Assembly (NCBI RefSeq): GCF_938045405.1
Contig: NZ_CALIMW010000230.1
Location: 1-12,675 of the forward strand
Reading direction: 5' to 3'
DNA from: an uncultured Campylobacter sp.
Lineage (GTDB): Bacteria > Campylobacterota > Campylobacteria > Campylobacterales > Campylobacteraceae
DNA length: 12,675 bases
Within the stretch, counting starts at the first letter, position 1. Every line of letters starts with the position of its first letter. A program made the translations under genes and the position numbers. Below are positions 7,068 to 12,675 of this stretch, one piece after another. The notes under the pieces are model-generated. The model saw nothing but the letters and a program-made list of their open reading frames with translations. It ran no database searches and had not been told where the DNA came from.

Positions 7068-7628
7068 ATGGATATAAAAATTTCAGAGGTCGCAAATCTC
7101 CCCTCCCGCTTCGGAAGCTTCCGCGTTCAGTCGTTTAAGCAAGGGAACAAGGAGCATTTAGCGATATTTAAGCAGCCTTTCGCGGATGTCGTAAATGTGC
7201 GTATCCACTCGGAGTGCCTTACCGGCGATGCGATCGGTAGCCTAAAGTGCGACTGCCGCGACCAGCTCGAAGCGAGCCTAAAATATATCGAAGAGCGCGG
7301 CGGCATGGTGATCTATCTGCGTCAAGAGGGGCGCAATATCGGGCTTTTTAATAAAATCAACGCCTACGCGCTGCAAGATCAGGGCCTCGATACGATCGAA
7401 GCAAACCATCAGCTCGGCTTCAAAGCGGACGAGCGAACCTACGAGATCGTGGATTTCATACTCGCTCATTTTGGAATTTCGCGCATAAATCTGCTTACGA
7501 ACAACCCGCAAAAGCTGCACGATCTAAAGGTCGAAGTGGTCGCGCGCGTGCCGATAATCATTACGCCGAATAAATTTAACGAAAACTATCTGCGCGTCAA
7601 AAAAGAGCAGATGGGGCATCTGCTGTGA
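7068..7628 (+). CDS. ribA: GTP cyclohydrolase II
   Basis: RibA opens GTP to 2,5-diamino-6-ribosylamino-4(3H)-pyrimidinone 5'-phosphate, the first committed step of riboflavin synthesis. This is the stand-alone 186-residue form, without the DHBP synthase domain of RibBA fusions. The zinc ligands are C50, C61 and C63 (ECLTGDAIGSLKCDC), with the same 11- and 2-residue spacing as E. coli C54/C65/C67. The catalytic segment YLRQEGRNIGL and the substrate-contacting LLTNNPQK are intact. The ATG at 7068 is preceded by GGAG at some distance (7052-7055), so initiation may be modest. It heads a tight plus-strand operon, and its TGA stop overlaps the rsmG GTG start. Confidence 0.96.
   Translation: MDIKISEVANLPSRFGSFRVQSFKQGNKEHLAIFKQPFADVVNVRIHSECLTGDAIGSLKCDCRDQLEASLKYIEERGGMVIYLRQEGRNIGLFNKINAYALQDQGLDTIEANHQLGFKADERTYEIVDFILAHFGISRINLLTNNPQKLHDLKVEVVARVPIIITPNKFNENYLRVKKEQMGHLL
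7606..7624 (+). promoter_or_regulatory. Hairpin presenting the rsmG ribosome-binding site
   Basis: AGCAGAT (7606-7612) pairs with ATCTGCT (7618-7624), leaving the loop GGGGC. The stem ends directly against the rsmG GTG at 7625, and the only Shine-Dalgarno-like sequence (GGGG, 7613-7616) is in the loop. It lies in the last codons of ribA. Ribosomes finishing ribA would open it, which fits translational coupling. Confidence 0.5.
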
Positions 7629-8203
7629 AGCTTGCGCCTGGAGAAAGCTTTAACGAACAGGTCGCTAAATTTAAAGCCTGTCTGCAGAAATTTAACCGCG
7701 TCCATAGCCTCACGAATTACGACGATTTGGACGCGGTGGTGCGCGACAGCCTAAGCGGAGCGAATTTCATACCGCGCTATCCGCGCATAGCGTGCGACAT
7801 CGGCTCGGGAGCGGGCTTTCCGGGGATATTTTTAGCGCTTGCGCTGCCGCTGTGCGAGTGGCATCTGTTTGAACCAAACCTTAAAAAAGCGGCGTTTCTA
7901 ACCTACGCGAAGGTTAGCCTCGCTCTAGCTAACGTAAAAATCCACGCCGAGCGCGTGCAAGACGGCGCAAAGGTGCGCGCCGATCTGATAAGCTCTCGGG
8001 CTTTGATGAGCGCGCGAAGCTTAATTGAAATTTGCCGCGGCTTTTACGATCAAAACACGACGTTTTTGCTCTACAAAGGCTCGGGCGCAGAGGCGGAAGC
8101 GGCGGAATTCCGCAAGGAATTTGCAAGCGCGCGCTGCGAAATTTTTAGCGATGAAAATGCTTTGAAAAATAGAAAATTTTTAGTGATCAAAGGGGTGAAA
8201 TAA
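7625..8203 (+). CDS. rsmG: 16S rRNA (guanine-N7)-methyltransferase RsmG (GidB)
   Basis: RsmG uses S-adenosylmethionine to methylate N7 of G527 in 16S rRNA. Loss of it gives low-level streptomycin resistance in several bacteria. The 192 residues show the SAM-binding motif I DIGSGAGFPGI at 58-68, the HSLTNY region near 28-32 that corresponds to the family's N-L-T motif, and SRA at 124-126. At 192 residues it is slightly shorter than E. coli RsmG. The start is GTG in a GTGA overlap with the ribA stop. No ATG near the N-terminus would keep the family's N-terminal helix. Its stop overlaps the next gene as TAATG. Confidence 0.95.
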   Translation: MKLAPGESFNEQVAKFKACLQKFNRVHSLTNYDDLDAVVRDSLSGANFIPRYPRIACDIGSGAGFPGIFLALALPLCEWHLFEPNLKKAAFLTYAKVSLALANVKIHAERVQDGAKVRADLISSRALMSARSLIEICRGFYDQNTTFLLYKGSGAEAEAAEFRKEFASARCEIFSDENALKNRKFLVIKGVK

Positions 8204-8409
8204 TGGGAAAAATTCTAGCCATAGCCGTCATCGCGGCGCTCATATATTTTTTGATAGCGCCTAGATTTCGCGTAAAGAAAAAGGACGATGCGACCGAGCT
8301 TTTGGCGTGCGACGAGTGCGGGACGTACTTTAGCAGCGACGAGCTTGCTCTGCGCGATAAAAAGCGCCTTTGCAAATCCTGCGAAGCCAAACTAAGGGGC
8401 GGCAAATGA
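8203..8409 (+). CDS. PP0621-family small membrane protein with zinc-ribbon-like tail
   Basis: This gene encodes 68 residues. Residues 3-20 (KILAIAVIAALIYFLIAP) form a membrane segment or signal anchor. A basic stretch (RFRVKKK) follows, then two CxxC pairs, C36/C39 and C57/C60, which suggest a small zinc ribbon on the cytoplasmic side. This layout matches the PP0621 family, whose function is unknown. The ATG at 8203 shares its A with the rsmG TAA stop, and the gene's TGA stop overlaps the next start as ATGA, so the gene is firmly inside the ribA-rsmG operon. The family call is by pattern and not by alignment. Confidence 0.82.
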   Translation: MGKILAIAVIAALIYFLIAPRFRVKKKDDATELLACDECGTYFSSDELALRDKKRLCKSCEAKLRGGK

Positions 8410-8948
8410 TCATCCTAGGCCACGCGCTCGTGCCCTACGAGCCGCTGTATCTCATCAAAAACGGCGACGAAGTTTTCAAATACGACAATCTGCTCTTTAA
8501 ATTTAACGACAGGCTCATCGCCGCCGCGCAAAAGGCGCAGAAAAAATTTAGCGTTATTACGAACGATATAAATGAAATTTTACTCGCAAACGGCGCAGGT
8601 GCGCGCTTTATCATCGTGGATAAAAAATCAGCCGCGGCCGCACAAAAGCTGGCAAACGATTATCTTTTCGACGCCAAGATCGCGATGTTTATCAGCTCTA
8701 CGCGGGCGTTAAAAAACTTAGCCGAGCTCGGAATCGACGCGGCGATCTTTAAAGACGCGATCGCAAACGCGCCCAAATCGCTACTTGCAAGCATCGGAGA
8801 TAGCGTAGGCTTTAAATTTCACTTCGGGCTTCCGAAAAAAGATGAAATTTTCGGCGGCGCACAAAAGCTCGCGGATAAAATTTCGGCCCTAGATAAGAAG
8901 CTAAGCGCGCCCGCAGCTGGTAAAAATGACGATATCTGGAAAAAATAG
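8406..8948 (+). CDS. Conserved-looking protein of unknown function
   Basis: This gene encodes 180 residues of soluble alpha/beta character that I do not recognise. I chose the ATG at 8406, which overlaps the preceding stop as ATGA. An in-frame ATG at 8370 would run 12 codons back into the previous gene. The N-terminus reads MIILGHALVPYEPLYLIKN. Strand-helix alternation follows (KFSVITNDINEILLANGAGARFIIVDK, then IAMFISSTRALKNLAELGIDAAIF), reminiscent of a Rossmann-like or regulatory fold but without a nucleotide-binding glycine motif. The C-terminus is lysine-rich. There is no signal peptide or membrane segment. It is the last gene of the ribA operon. Codon use and GC match its neighbours, so it is not obviously acquired. 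Confidence 0.78.
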   Translation: MIILGHALVPYEPLYLIKNGDEVFKYDNLLFKFNDRLIAAAQKAQKKFSVITNDINEILLANGAGARFIIVDKKSAAAAQKLANDYLFDAKIAMFISSTRALKNLAELGIDAAIFKDAIANAPKSLLASIGDSVGFKFHFGLPKKDEIFGGAQKLADKISALDKKLSAPAAGKNDDIWKK

Positions 8949-9018
8949 CAAAATCCTAAGCGAATTTATTCGCGGGTATAAAATTCCTATGACTCATGCA
9001 AATTAAAATTCCGCGCAT

Positions 9019-9284
9019 AATTTTGCTTAGCCTCGCGGTTTAGAATTTAACGCGAATTTCACCCGCTTACGCGGATCGGAATTCTACGCGGAATTTTGCC
9101 CTCTTTCGCAAATTGGAATTTTGCGCGAAATTTCACGCGTCCTCTGCGAAATTCTCTCGCTTACTCAATTTAAAATTTTATCCGCTCGGATAGATTTAAA
9201 TTTTACGTAGAATTTCGCCTGTCCTCGTGGCAAGAAATTTCAAATAGAGTTTTACCCTCCAGCGCGATGCGAAATTTTACTAAA
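9019..9284. repeat. Degenerate 37-bp tandem repeat with 25+12 substructure
   Basis: Units begin with AATTT (or a close variant) at 9019, 9055, 9092, 9129, 9174, 9211 and 9248, giving spacings of 36, 37, 37, 45, 37 and 37 bp. Most units split into a 25-bp half and a 12-bp half that itself starts AATT, for example 9055-9079 with 9080-9091, 9092-9116 with 9117-9128, 9174-9198 with 9199-9210 and 9211-9235 with 9236-9247. Typical short halves are AATTCTACGCGG and AATTTTACGTAG. The long halves share AATTTYRCC at the left and a CG-rich middle. Units differ widely, so this is an old or weakly constrained array. It has no conserved repeat with unique spacers, so it is not CRISPR. Confidence 0.72.
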
Positions 9285-9488
9285 TTTTCTACGCGTGATA
9301 TAAAATCTACGTAAATTTTACTCGCGCAATTAACGTAAATAAAATTCCGAACCTGCCTAAGCTTCATAGAATTTCGCGCAAAATTTACCTGCAGAGATGA
9401 TATAAATTCTTAGCCATTGTTTTAAATTTTACTCGCGTTTTAGCTGCTTTTATACGCATGATAAGGATTTTTTAAAGCTAAAATTTTA

Positions 9489-9494
9489 TATAAT
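9489..9494 (+). promoter_or_regulatory. Probable -10 of the ClC gene
   Basis: A consensus TATAAT occurs in ATTTTATATAATTATGCG, 23 bp upstream of the start codon at 9518, in the AT-rich context typical of Campylobacter promoters. No clear -35 is seen. It is the only good -10 close to the gene. Confidence 0.55.
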
Positions 9495-9517
9495 TATGCG
9501 TTTCAAAAAGGCATATT

Positions 9518-10720
9518 TTGAGTACTAAATTCTTTCTAGCGATCCTTGCGATAGGCGTTATAATGGGGCTTTGCGCAGGGCTCTTAAACTTCGGCATCAA
9601 CGAAATTGAAACTTTTGCTTTCGGACATAATGATGAGGAATTTCACATTGTCACGGAGCAAACCACTGCGCTTAGGCGCTTTCTTAGCGTCCTCGCAGCC
9701 GGCGCAATCGTAACTTTAATTAGAATTCTGCTAATAAGACTAAAACCTTTTTTAAACGTATCTTCAATGATGGAGGGGCGAAATCCGCCGTTTTGGCAAA
9801 ATTTAATCCACTCGGTTTTGCAGCTAGTAGCCATCGCCTTGGGCGCACCGGTAGGCAGCGAGGCTGCTCCGCGCGAGCTAGGCGGCTTGTTTGCGGCTAA
9901 AATTTGCCGCGCCCTAAATATTAACGGAGATGAGCTTCGGCTATTTGTCGCATGCGGCGCTGGAGCGGGACTAGGCGCTGCATATAACGTCCCGCTAGCG
10001 GGCGCGCTTTTTAGCCTAGAAATTTTGCTTAAAAGCTTCGATACTCGAGCAATTTTATGCGCTTTTGCCACAAGTGCGGTGGCTACAGCTACAGCGGAAT
10101 TTGGAGCTTCAAAAGAAATTTATTACGCGGTTTCGAACTTCGCCCCTACCCCGCAGAATTTACTCGCAGCAGCACTAATCGGACTTGTCACGGGGTTTGC
10201 GGCGAAATACTTTCAAGACGGAGTGCGCTTGTGCGAAAAGCGGCGCATAAAAAGCCTCAAAATCGCACTTACACTGCCGCTTGCGTTTTTGCTTACCGCG
10301 GCGGTCGGCGCATACGTGCCTGAAATTTTAGGTAACGGACGCTCCGCAGCGCAGTTTGCTTTCGACTCCGCATCCTTCAGCCCCTATTTGCTTGCGATTT
10401 TGCTTTGTAAGACATTTTGCATTTTGATGATCTTTCGCTGCGGCGGATATGGCGGTACGCTAACGCCAAGCTTCGCGCTGGGCGCAGTTTTGGGGCTATG
10501 CGTTGGATTTGCGATCGGCGAAATTCTACCTATTAGCCTAAGCGCAGCGGGCGTTTGCGGAGGGGCTGCCTTTTTAGCGATCAACCTAAATGCGCCGCTT
10601 TGCGCCTTTGCCCTAAGTGCAGGATTTTGCGGGCTAAATATAAACTCATATTCGGTCGTCGTTTTTAGCATCGTATGCGCCGTGATCGCTAGAAATTTAC
10701 TGACGAAAAATTTAGCGTAG
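9518..10720 (+). CDS. ClC-family chloride channel / H+-Cl- antiporter, divergent
   Basis: This 400-residue polytopic inner-membrane protein has the ClC signatures GLGAAYNVPLAGALFSLEI (151-169) and GGTLTPSFALGAVLG (312-326), the latter corresponding to the GxFxP region. The segment GSEAAPRELGG (113-123) aligns with GREGP and keeps the gating glutamate as E115. The first anion-site motif GSGIP is not recognisable; VSSMMEGRNPP (81-91) occupies that place. The soluble C-terminal CBS domains of some ClC proteins are absent. The start is TTG, supported by AAGG six bases upstream and by the hydrophobic N-terminus KFFLAILAIGVIMGL. It is a single-gene unit after the 37-bp repeat spacer. ClC membership is good; channel versus antiporter and ion choice cannot be read here. 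Confidence 0.88.
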   Translation: MSTKFFLAILAIGVIMGLCAGLLNFGINEIETFAFGHNDEEFHIVTEQTTALRRFLSVLAAGAIVTLIRILLIRLKPFLNVSSMMEGRNPPFWQNLIHSVLQLVAIALGAPVGSEAAPRELGGLFAAKICRALNINGDELRLFVACGAGAGLGAAYNVPLAGALFSLEILLKSFDTRAILCAFATSAVATATAEFGASKEIYYAVSNFAPTPQNLLAAALIGLVTGFAAKYFQDGVRLCEKRRIKSLKIALTLPLAFLLTAAVGAYVPEILGNGRSAAQFAFDSASFSPYLLAILLCKTFCILMIFRCGGYGGTLTPSFALGAVLGLCVGFAIGEILPISLSAAGVCGGAAFLAINLNAPLCAFALSAGFCGLNINSYSVVVFSIVCAVIARNLLTKNLA

Positions 10721-10734
10721 TCGCGGCGCTGATA

Positions 10735-10757
10735 ATTCATACGCTGCAAATATGAAT
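10735..10757. repeat. Short inverted repeat after clc
   Basis: ATTCATA (10735-10741) and TATGAAT (10751-10757) flank a 9-base loop, 14 bp downstream of the clc stop. The 7-bp stem is AT-rich and has no following T tract, so it is a weak 3'-end marker at best. The rest of the 191-bp gap to the next gene shows nothing clear. Confidence 0.3.
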
Positions 10758-10878
10758 AGATTGGCGCGGCGATGATGGTCCAAGAACCTGCCGTCGCGCA
10801 CATAGACCGAACCGCATCACTGGGCTAGGGCGGAGCCGTAAGGATATGCGCCTAAGCTGATCGTTGGTAAATTTAAGA

Positions 10879-10884
10879 TAAAAT
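10879..10884 (+). promoter_or_regulatory. Possible -10 of the BON-LysM gene
   Basis: TAAAAT in AAGATAAAATTTCG lies 27 bp before the ATG at 10912 and upstream of a strong AAAGGAG Shine-Dalgarno (10900-10906). There is no evident -35. Assigned mostly on position. Confidence 0.4.
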
Positions 10885-10911
10885 TTCGCCACTTTAACCA
10901 AAGGAGAAAAC

Positions 10912-11334
10912 ATGGGTTTACTTTCATTCGTAGCCGAAGCAGGCAAGAAGCTACTAGGTCTAGGCGATGACGCCAAATCCGTAAAAGACGAGATCGCCAC
11001 CAATCTCAGCTCGACGCCGGTAGAGGGGCTAGAGGTCGAGGTGCAGGGCGACACCGTCAAAATCAGCGGTAACGCCGATAAGGAAACTCTCGAAAAAGCA
11101 GCCCTCATCGCAGGCAACACCGCAGGCATTAAAAACGTGCAGATCGAGGGTATTAGAGAGGATAGCGCCGAGAACTACTACACCATCGTAAAGGGCGATA
11201 ACCTATCTAAAATCGCGAAGAAATTCTACGGCGACGCGAACAAATACAAGATTATTTTCGACGCCAACCGCGAGGTTATCAAGGACGCAAACCTCATCTA
11301 TCCGGGACAGAAGATTAGAATTCCAAAAGCTTAA
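10912..11334 (+). CDS. BON and LysM domain protein, Kbp/YgaU-like
   Basis: This gene encodes 140 residues. Residues about 22-83 form a BON domain (VEGLEVEVQGDTVKISGNAD, then AALIAGNTAGIKNVQIEGI). Residues about 89-138 form a LysM domain (YYTIVKGDNLSKIAKKFYGD to NLIYPGQKIRIP). The order and length match E. coli Kbp (YgaU, 149 residues), a potassium-binding protein linked to growth under osmotic and K+ stress. Like Kbp it has no Sec signal peptide; the N-terminus is MGLLSFVAEAGKKLLGLG. A strong AAAGGAG precedes the ATG. The gene stands alone with its own promoter and a hairpin terminator candidate downstream. Domain calls are firm; the K+-binding role is by family analogy. Confidence 0.92.
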   Translation: MGLLSFVAEAGKKLLGLGDDAKSVKDEIATNLSSTPVEGLEVEVQGDTVKISGNADKETLEKAALIAGNTAGIKNVQIEGIREDSAENYYTIVKGDNLSKIAKKFYGDANKYKIIFDANREVIKDANLIYPGQKIRIPKA

Positions 11335-11349
11335 GTTCGCTTTTGCATG

Positions 11350-11386
11350 CTGTGGCTTGATTTTGCAAGCCGCGGATTTTACTTTT
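11350..11386 (+). terminator. Candidate rho-independent terminator of the BON-LysM gene
   Basis: CTGTGGCTTG (11350-11359) pairs with CAAGCCGCGG (11366-11375), including two G-T pairs, around the loop ATTTTG. The tail ATTTTACTTTT is an interrupted T tract. It lies 15 bp after the stop codon. The same sequence is also the first unit of the repeat array at 11360-11705, so its repeat nature may explain the hairpin. Confidence 0.55.
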
Positions 11387-11705
11387 GCGCGTATTGTGCT
11401 GCGTTCGCGCGAGCCGTGATTTTATCAGCCCACGGTGCAGCGCGATTTTGGCGAGCTAAATTTTACGAGTTAGCGAGGCGCCGCGGTTTTTTACACTTTA
11501 AAAGACGCGGTTTTGTAAACTAGCGGCACGACGTGATTTTAAGCTGGCTGTGCAGCGCAGTTTTTAAACTATGATTTCATGAACCGACGGCACGGCATAA
11601 TTTTGCAAGTTATGGATTTTGCAGACTGCGGACTTACGAGCCGCGGATTTGTTTTTGTGAGACGGGTTTTGATTTTAAGCTGTGACGCGGTTTTGCAAGC
11701 CGTAC
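11360..11705. repeat. Degenerate ~16-bp repeat array (RTTTTGCAAGCYGYGG-like)
   Basis: Variants of one word recur through the spacer. The clearest tandem run is ATTTTGCAAGTTATGG (11600-11615), ATTTTGCAGACTGCGG (11616-11631) and ACTTACGAGCCGCGG (11632-11646). The 12-mer TTTTGCAAGCCG is exact at 11361-11372 and 11691-11702, and GATTTTAAGCTG is exact at 11535-11546 and 11671-11682. Intervening units such as those at 11419, 11444 and 11460 have drifted, and their spacing ranges from about 15 to 26 bp. The consensus differs from the 37-bp repeat upstream of clc. Confidence 0.65.
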
Positions 11706-11707
11706 GA

Positions 11708-11731
11708 CGGCGGATAGTAGATTATCCGCCG
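11708..11731. repeat. 9-bp perfect stem-loop at the end of the repeat array
   Basis: CGGCGGATA (11708-11716) and TATCCGCCG (11723-11731) pair perfectly around the loop GTAGAT. There is no T tract on either side, so it is not a standard terminator. It could be an operator for the gene at 11802, an RNA processing or stability element, or the boundary of the repeat array. An overlapping GACGGCG/CGCCGTC pair (11706-11712 with 11740-11746) offers an alternative fold. Confidence 0.6.
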
Positions 11732-11801
11732 CACTTGCGCGCCGTCATCCTATTTGAAAACATATAAAATACTTTGAAATTCTATTTATAAAGAGCTAAA
11801 T

Positions 11802-12464
11802 TTGGATAAATTTAAAGCCAGTGCTGCGCTAAAAAAGACCGAAACTAGGGATTACGACAAATATCCGATAATCATCAAAGACAACTCGATAGAGATGATA
11901 AAGCTATATCTGCCGTTTCTATTTCTTTTAGATATCATTTCATACCTCTCTCCATATAGGCATCCCGGAGAGCTAACTAGGCGCCCAAAAGAGCTCGGAA
12001 GCTGCTATATTAAATTTAAAAATTCCGCCATAGAGTATTTTTCTACGAAGAAGAATTTGATCTTATTTAAGATAGAACTATCAAATATAGTGGAGATTAA
12101 ACGAACCTTCGGACCTTCCGAATTTCAATCACCGATCGCTACAAAAAAGTTTGGATTTTGCGTCGTTATGATCTACTTCGTTTTGATGTCTACGGTTTTT
12201 TACTTTAAGGGCTATGCGATAGCCCCATTCATAGTGCCGATAGCATTTGGGCTCGGCATGCTTCCATTGCTGATTTTTAGGATAATAAACGGGCTAGGAC
12301 TTGGACTGGATATGCTAAGCGGCGATAGTTTGATCATTTTTGATAAGCATTTCATTATCGACGCCTCGATTTTAACGAACAAAGAATACAAGGAACTGAA
12401 AACCTATTTTCTGCTAAAAATGGGTAAAAATTTAGACAAAATCCAGCCGCAAATTTTTATATAG
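11802..12464 (+). CDS. Membrane protein of unknown function
   Basis: This gene encodes 220 residues with no family I recognise. Hydrophobic segments lie at about 33-50 (IKLYLPFLFLLDIISYLS), 117-135 (KFGFCVVMIYFVLMSTVFY) and 138-162 (YAIAPFIVPIAFGLGMLPLLIFRII). Between the first two lies a strand-rich soluble stretch, 68-101 (CYIKFKNSAIEYFSTKKNLI, then NIVEIKRTFG). This looks somewhat like a bacterial PH-type membrane-associated domain, and a similar strand pattern follows the last segment (SLIIFDKHFIIDASI). The start is TTG with only a weak purine-rich AAAGAG upstream, so a different start is possible. It appears more AT-rich than its neighbours. It stands alone after the repeat spacer. Function unknown. 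Confidence 0.7.
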   Translation: MDKFKASAALKKTETRDYDKYPIIIKDNSIEMIKLYLPFLFLLDIISYLSPYRHPGELTRRPKELGSCYIKFKNSAIEYFSTKKNLILFKIELSNIVEIKRTFGPSEFQSPIATKKFGFCVVMIYFVLMSTVFYFKGYAIAPFIVPIAFGLGMLPLLIFRIINGLGLGLDMLSGDSLIIFDKHFIIDASILTNKEYKELKTYFLLKMGKNLDKIQPQIFI

Positions 12465-12675
12465 GCTAGGAGTAAAGAGCAGGTTTAGACGCAAGGCAAG
12501 AATTTGATAAGCAGCTAAGCGATAAACGTTTAGAAAATAGCCTCGTATGAAATCAAAATTTAATAAGCCTAGACGCGCCGAATTATCTTTTAAGAGTTAA
12601 AATTTTTAGCAAAAATACCGCTCAAATTTTATTAAATCCAAATCCTCACATTCAGTTTTAAAATTTTAACGATAC
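12465..12675. other. Non-coding right end
   Basis: This is 211 bp of AT-rich sequence with no supported gene, tRNA, terminator or promoter. AAATTTTA-type words are present, as in other spacers here. Confidence 0.5.

Larger units (their letters stand above)
8949..9517. other. 569-bp spacer dominated by degenerate repeats
   Basis: No coding region is supported. A short inverted repeat GCGAATTTATTCGC (8960-8973) follows the end of the ribA operon but has no T tract. From about 9019 to 9284 the DNA is a 37-bp-period tandem repeat, with looser related words up to about 9450. The last 50 bp hold the clc promoter and ribosome-binding site. Confidence 0.75.
11335..11801. other. 467-bp spacer made largely of degenerate repeats
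   Basis: No supported gene lies here. The spacer holds the terminator candidate (11350-11386), the 16-bp-type degenerate repeat (11360-11705), a strong palindrome (11708-11731), and about 35 bp of AT-rich DNA (from about 11762) before the next start codon. A 62-codon open frame at 11579-11767 consists of repeat sequence and is not believed. Confidence 0.7.

Noticed and set aside
8960..8973. Terminator for the ribA operon at the inverted repeat GCGAATTTATTCGC.
   Set aside because: The stem is short and no T tract follows, so it cannot be called a terminator.
9019..9284. CRISPR array suggested by a 36-37-bp period.
   Set aside because: No constant repeat alternates with unique spacers; whole units are degenerate throughout and no cas gene is present.
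10737..11129. 130-codon minus-strand open frame opposite the BON-LysM gene.
   Set aside because: The opposite strand encodes clear BON and LysM domains with a strong ribosome-binding site.
11579..11767. 62-codon open frame on the plus strand between the BON-LysM gene and the last membrane protein.
   Set aside because: It is built from the degenerate 16-bp repeat and the palindrome, has no Shine-Dalgarno and no protein-like composition.

Overview
The window looks like a chromosomal segment of a Campylobacter, probably one of the higher-GC oral species such as C. gracilis, C. showae, C. rectus or C. curvus. The genus call rests on protein character (EF-Tu, HemB, HemN, UPF0763/DUF2603, PP0621-type protein) and gene order. 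Reading hemB, argF, DUF2603, hemN, Fe-S protein on one strand and ribA, rsmG divergently on the other matches the arrangement I recall for C. jejuni Cj0991c-Cj0997. The species-level guess is inference from base composition and the abundance of AAATTTTA-type words.

Region 1 (1-868, minus strand) is the classic Thr(TGT)-Tyr-Gly-Thr(GGT)-tuf cluster, the same order as E. coli thrU-tyrU-glyT-thrT-tufB. It is driven by a perfect-consensus sigma70 promoter, and tuf runs off the left edge. Region 2 (909-1149, plus) is a 67-residue protein with one membrane segment and a coiled coil, followed by about 625 bp of AT-rich non-coding DNA.

Region 3 (1775-7004, minus) is metabolic. hemB (porphobilinogen synthase) has its own transcription start. 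argF (ornithine carbamoyltransferase), a DUF2603 protein, hemN (anaerobic coproporphyrinogen III oxidase) and a two-CCG-domain Fe-S protein form a tight operon with gaps of 15, -8 and 11 bp. Region 4 (7068-8948, plus) is a second tight operon: ribA (GTP cyclohydrolase II), rsmG (16S rRNA m7G527 methyltransferase), a PP0621-family small membrane/zinc-ribbon protein and an unrecognised 180-residue protein. Its genes overlap by 4, 1 and 4 nt. The 63-bp hemB/ribA gap carries back-to-back -10 elements.

Region 5 (8949-12675, plus) is looser: a ClC-family chloride channel/antiporter, a BON-LysM protein resembling E. coli Kbp/YgaU, and an unrecognised membrane protein, separated by long spacers. Two spacers are not random AT-rich DNA. 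The one at about 9019-9284 holds a degenerate tandem repeat of 37-bp period with a 25+12 substructure. The one at about 11350-11705 holds a different degenerate repeat of about 16 bp, ending in a strong 9-bp hairpin. These repeats are the most unusual feature of the window. I found no defence system, phage, transposon or CRISPR array.
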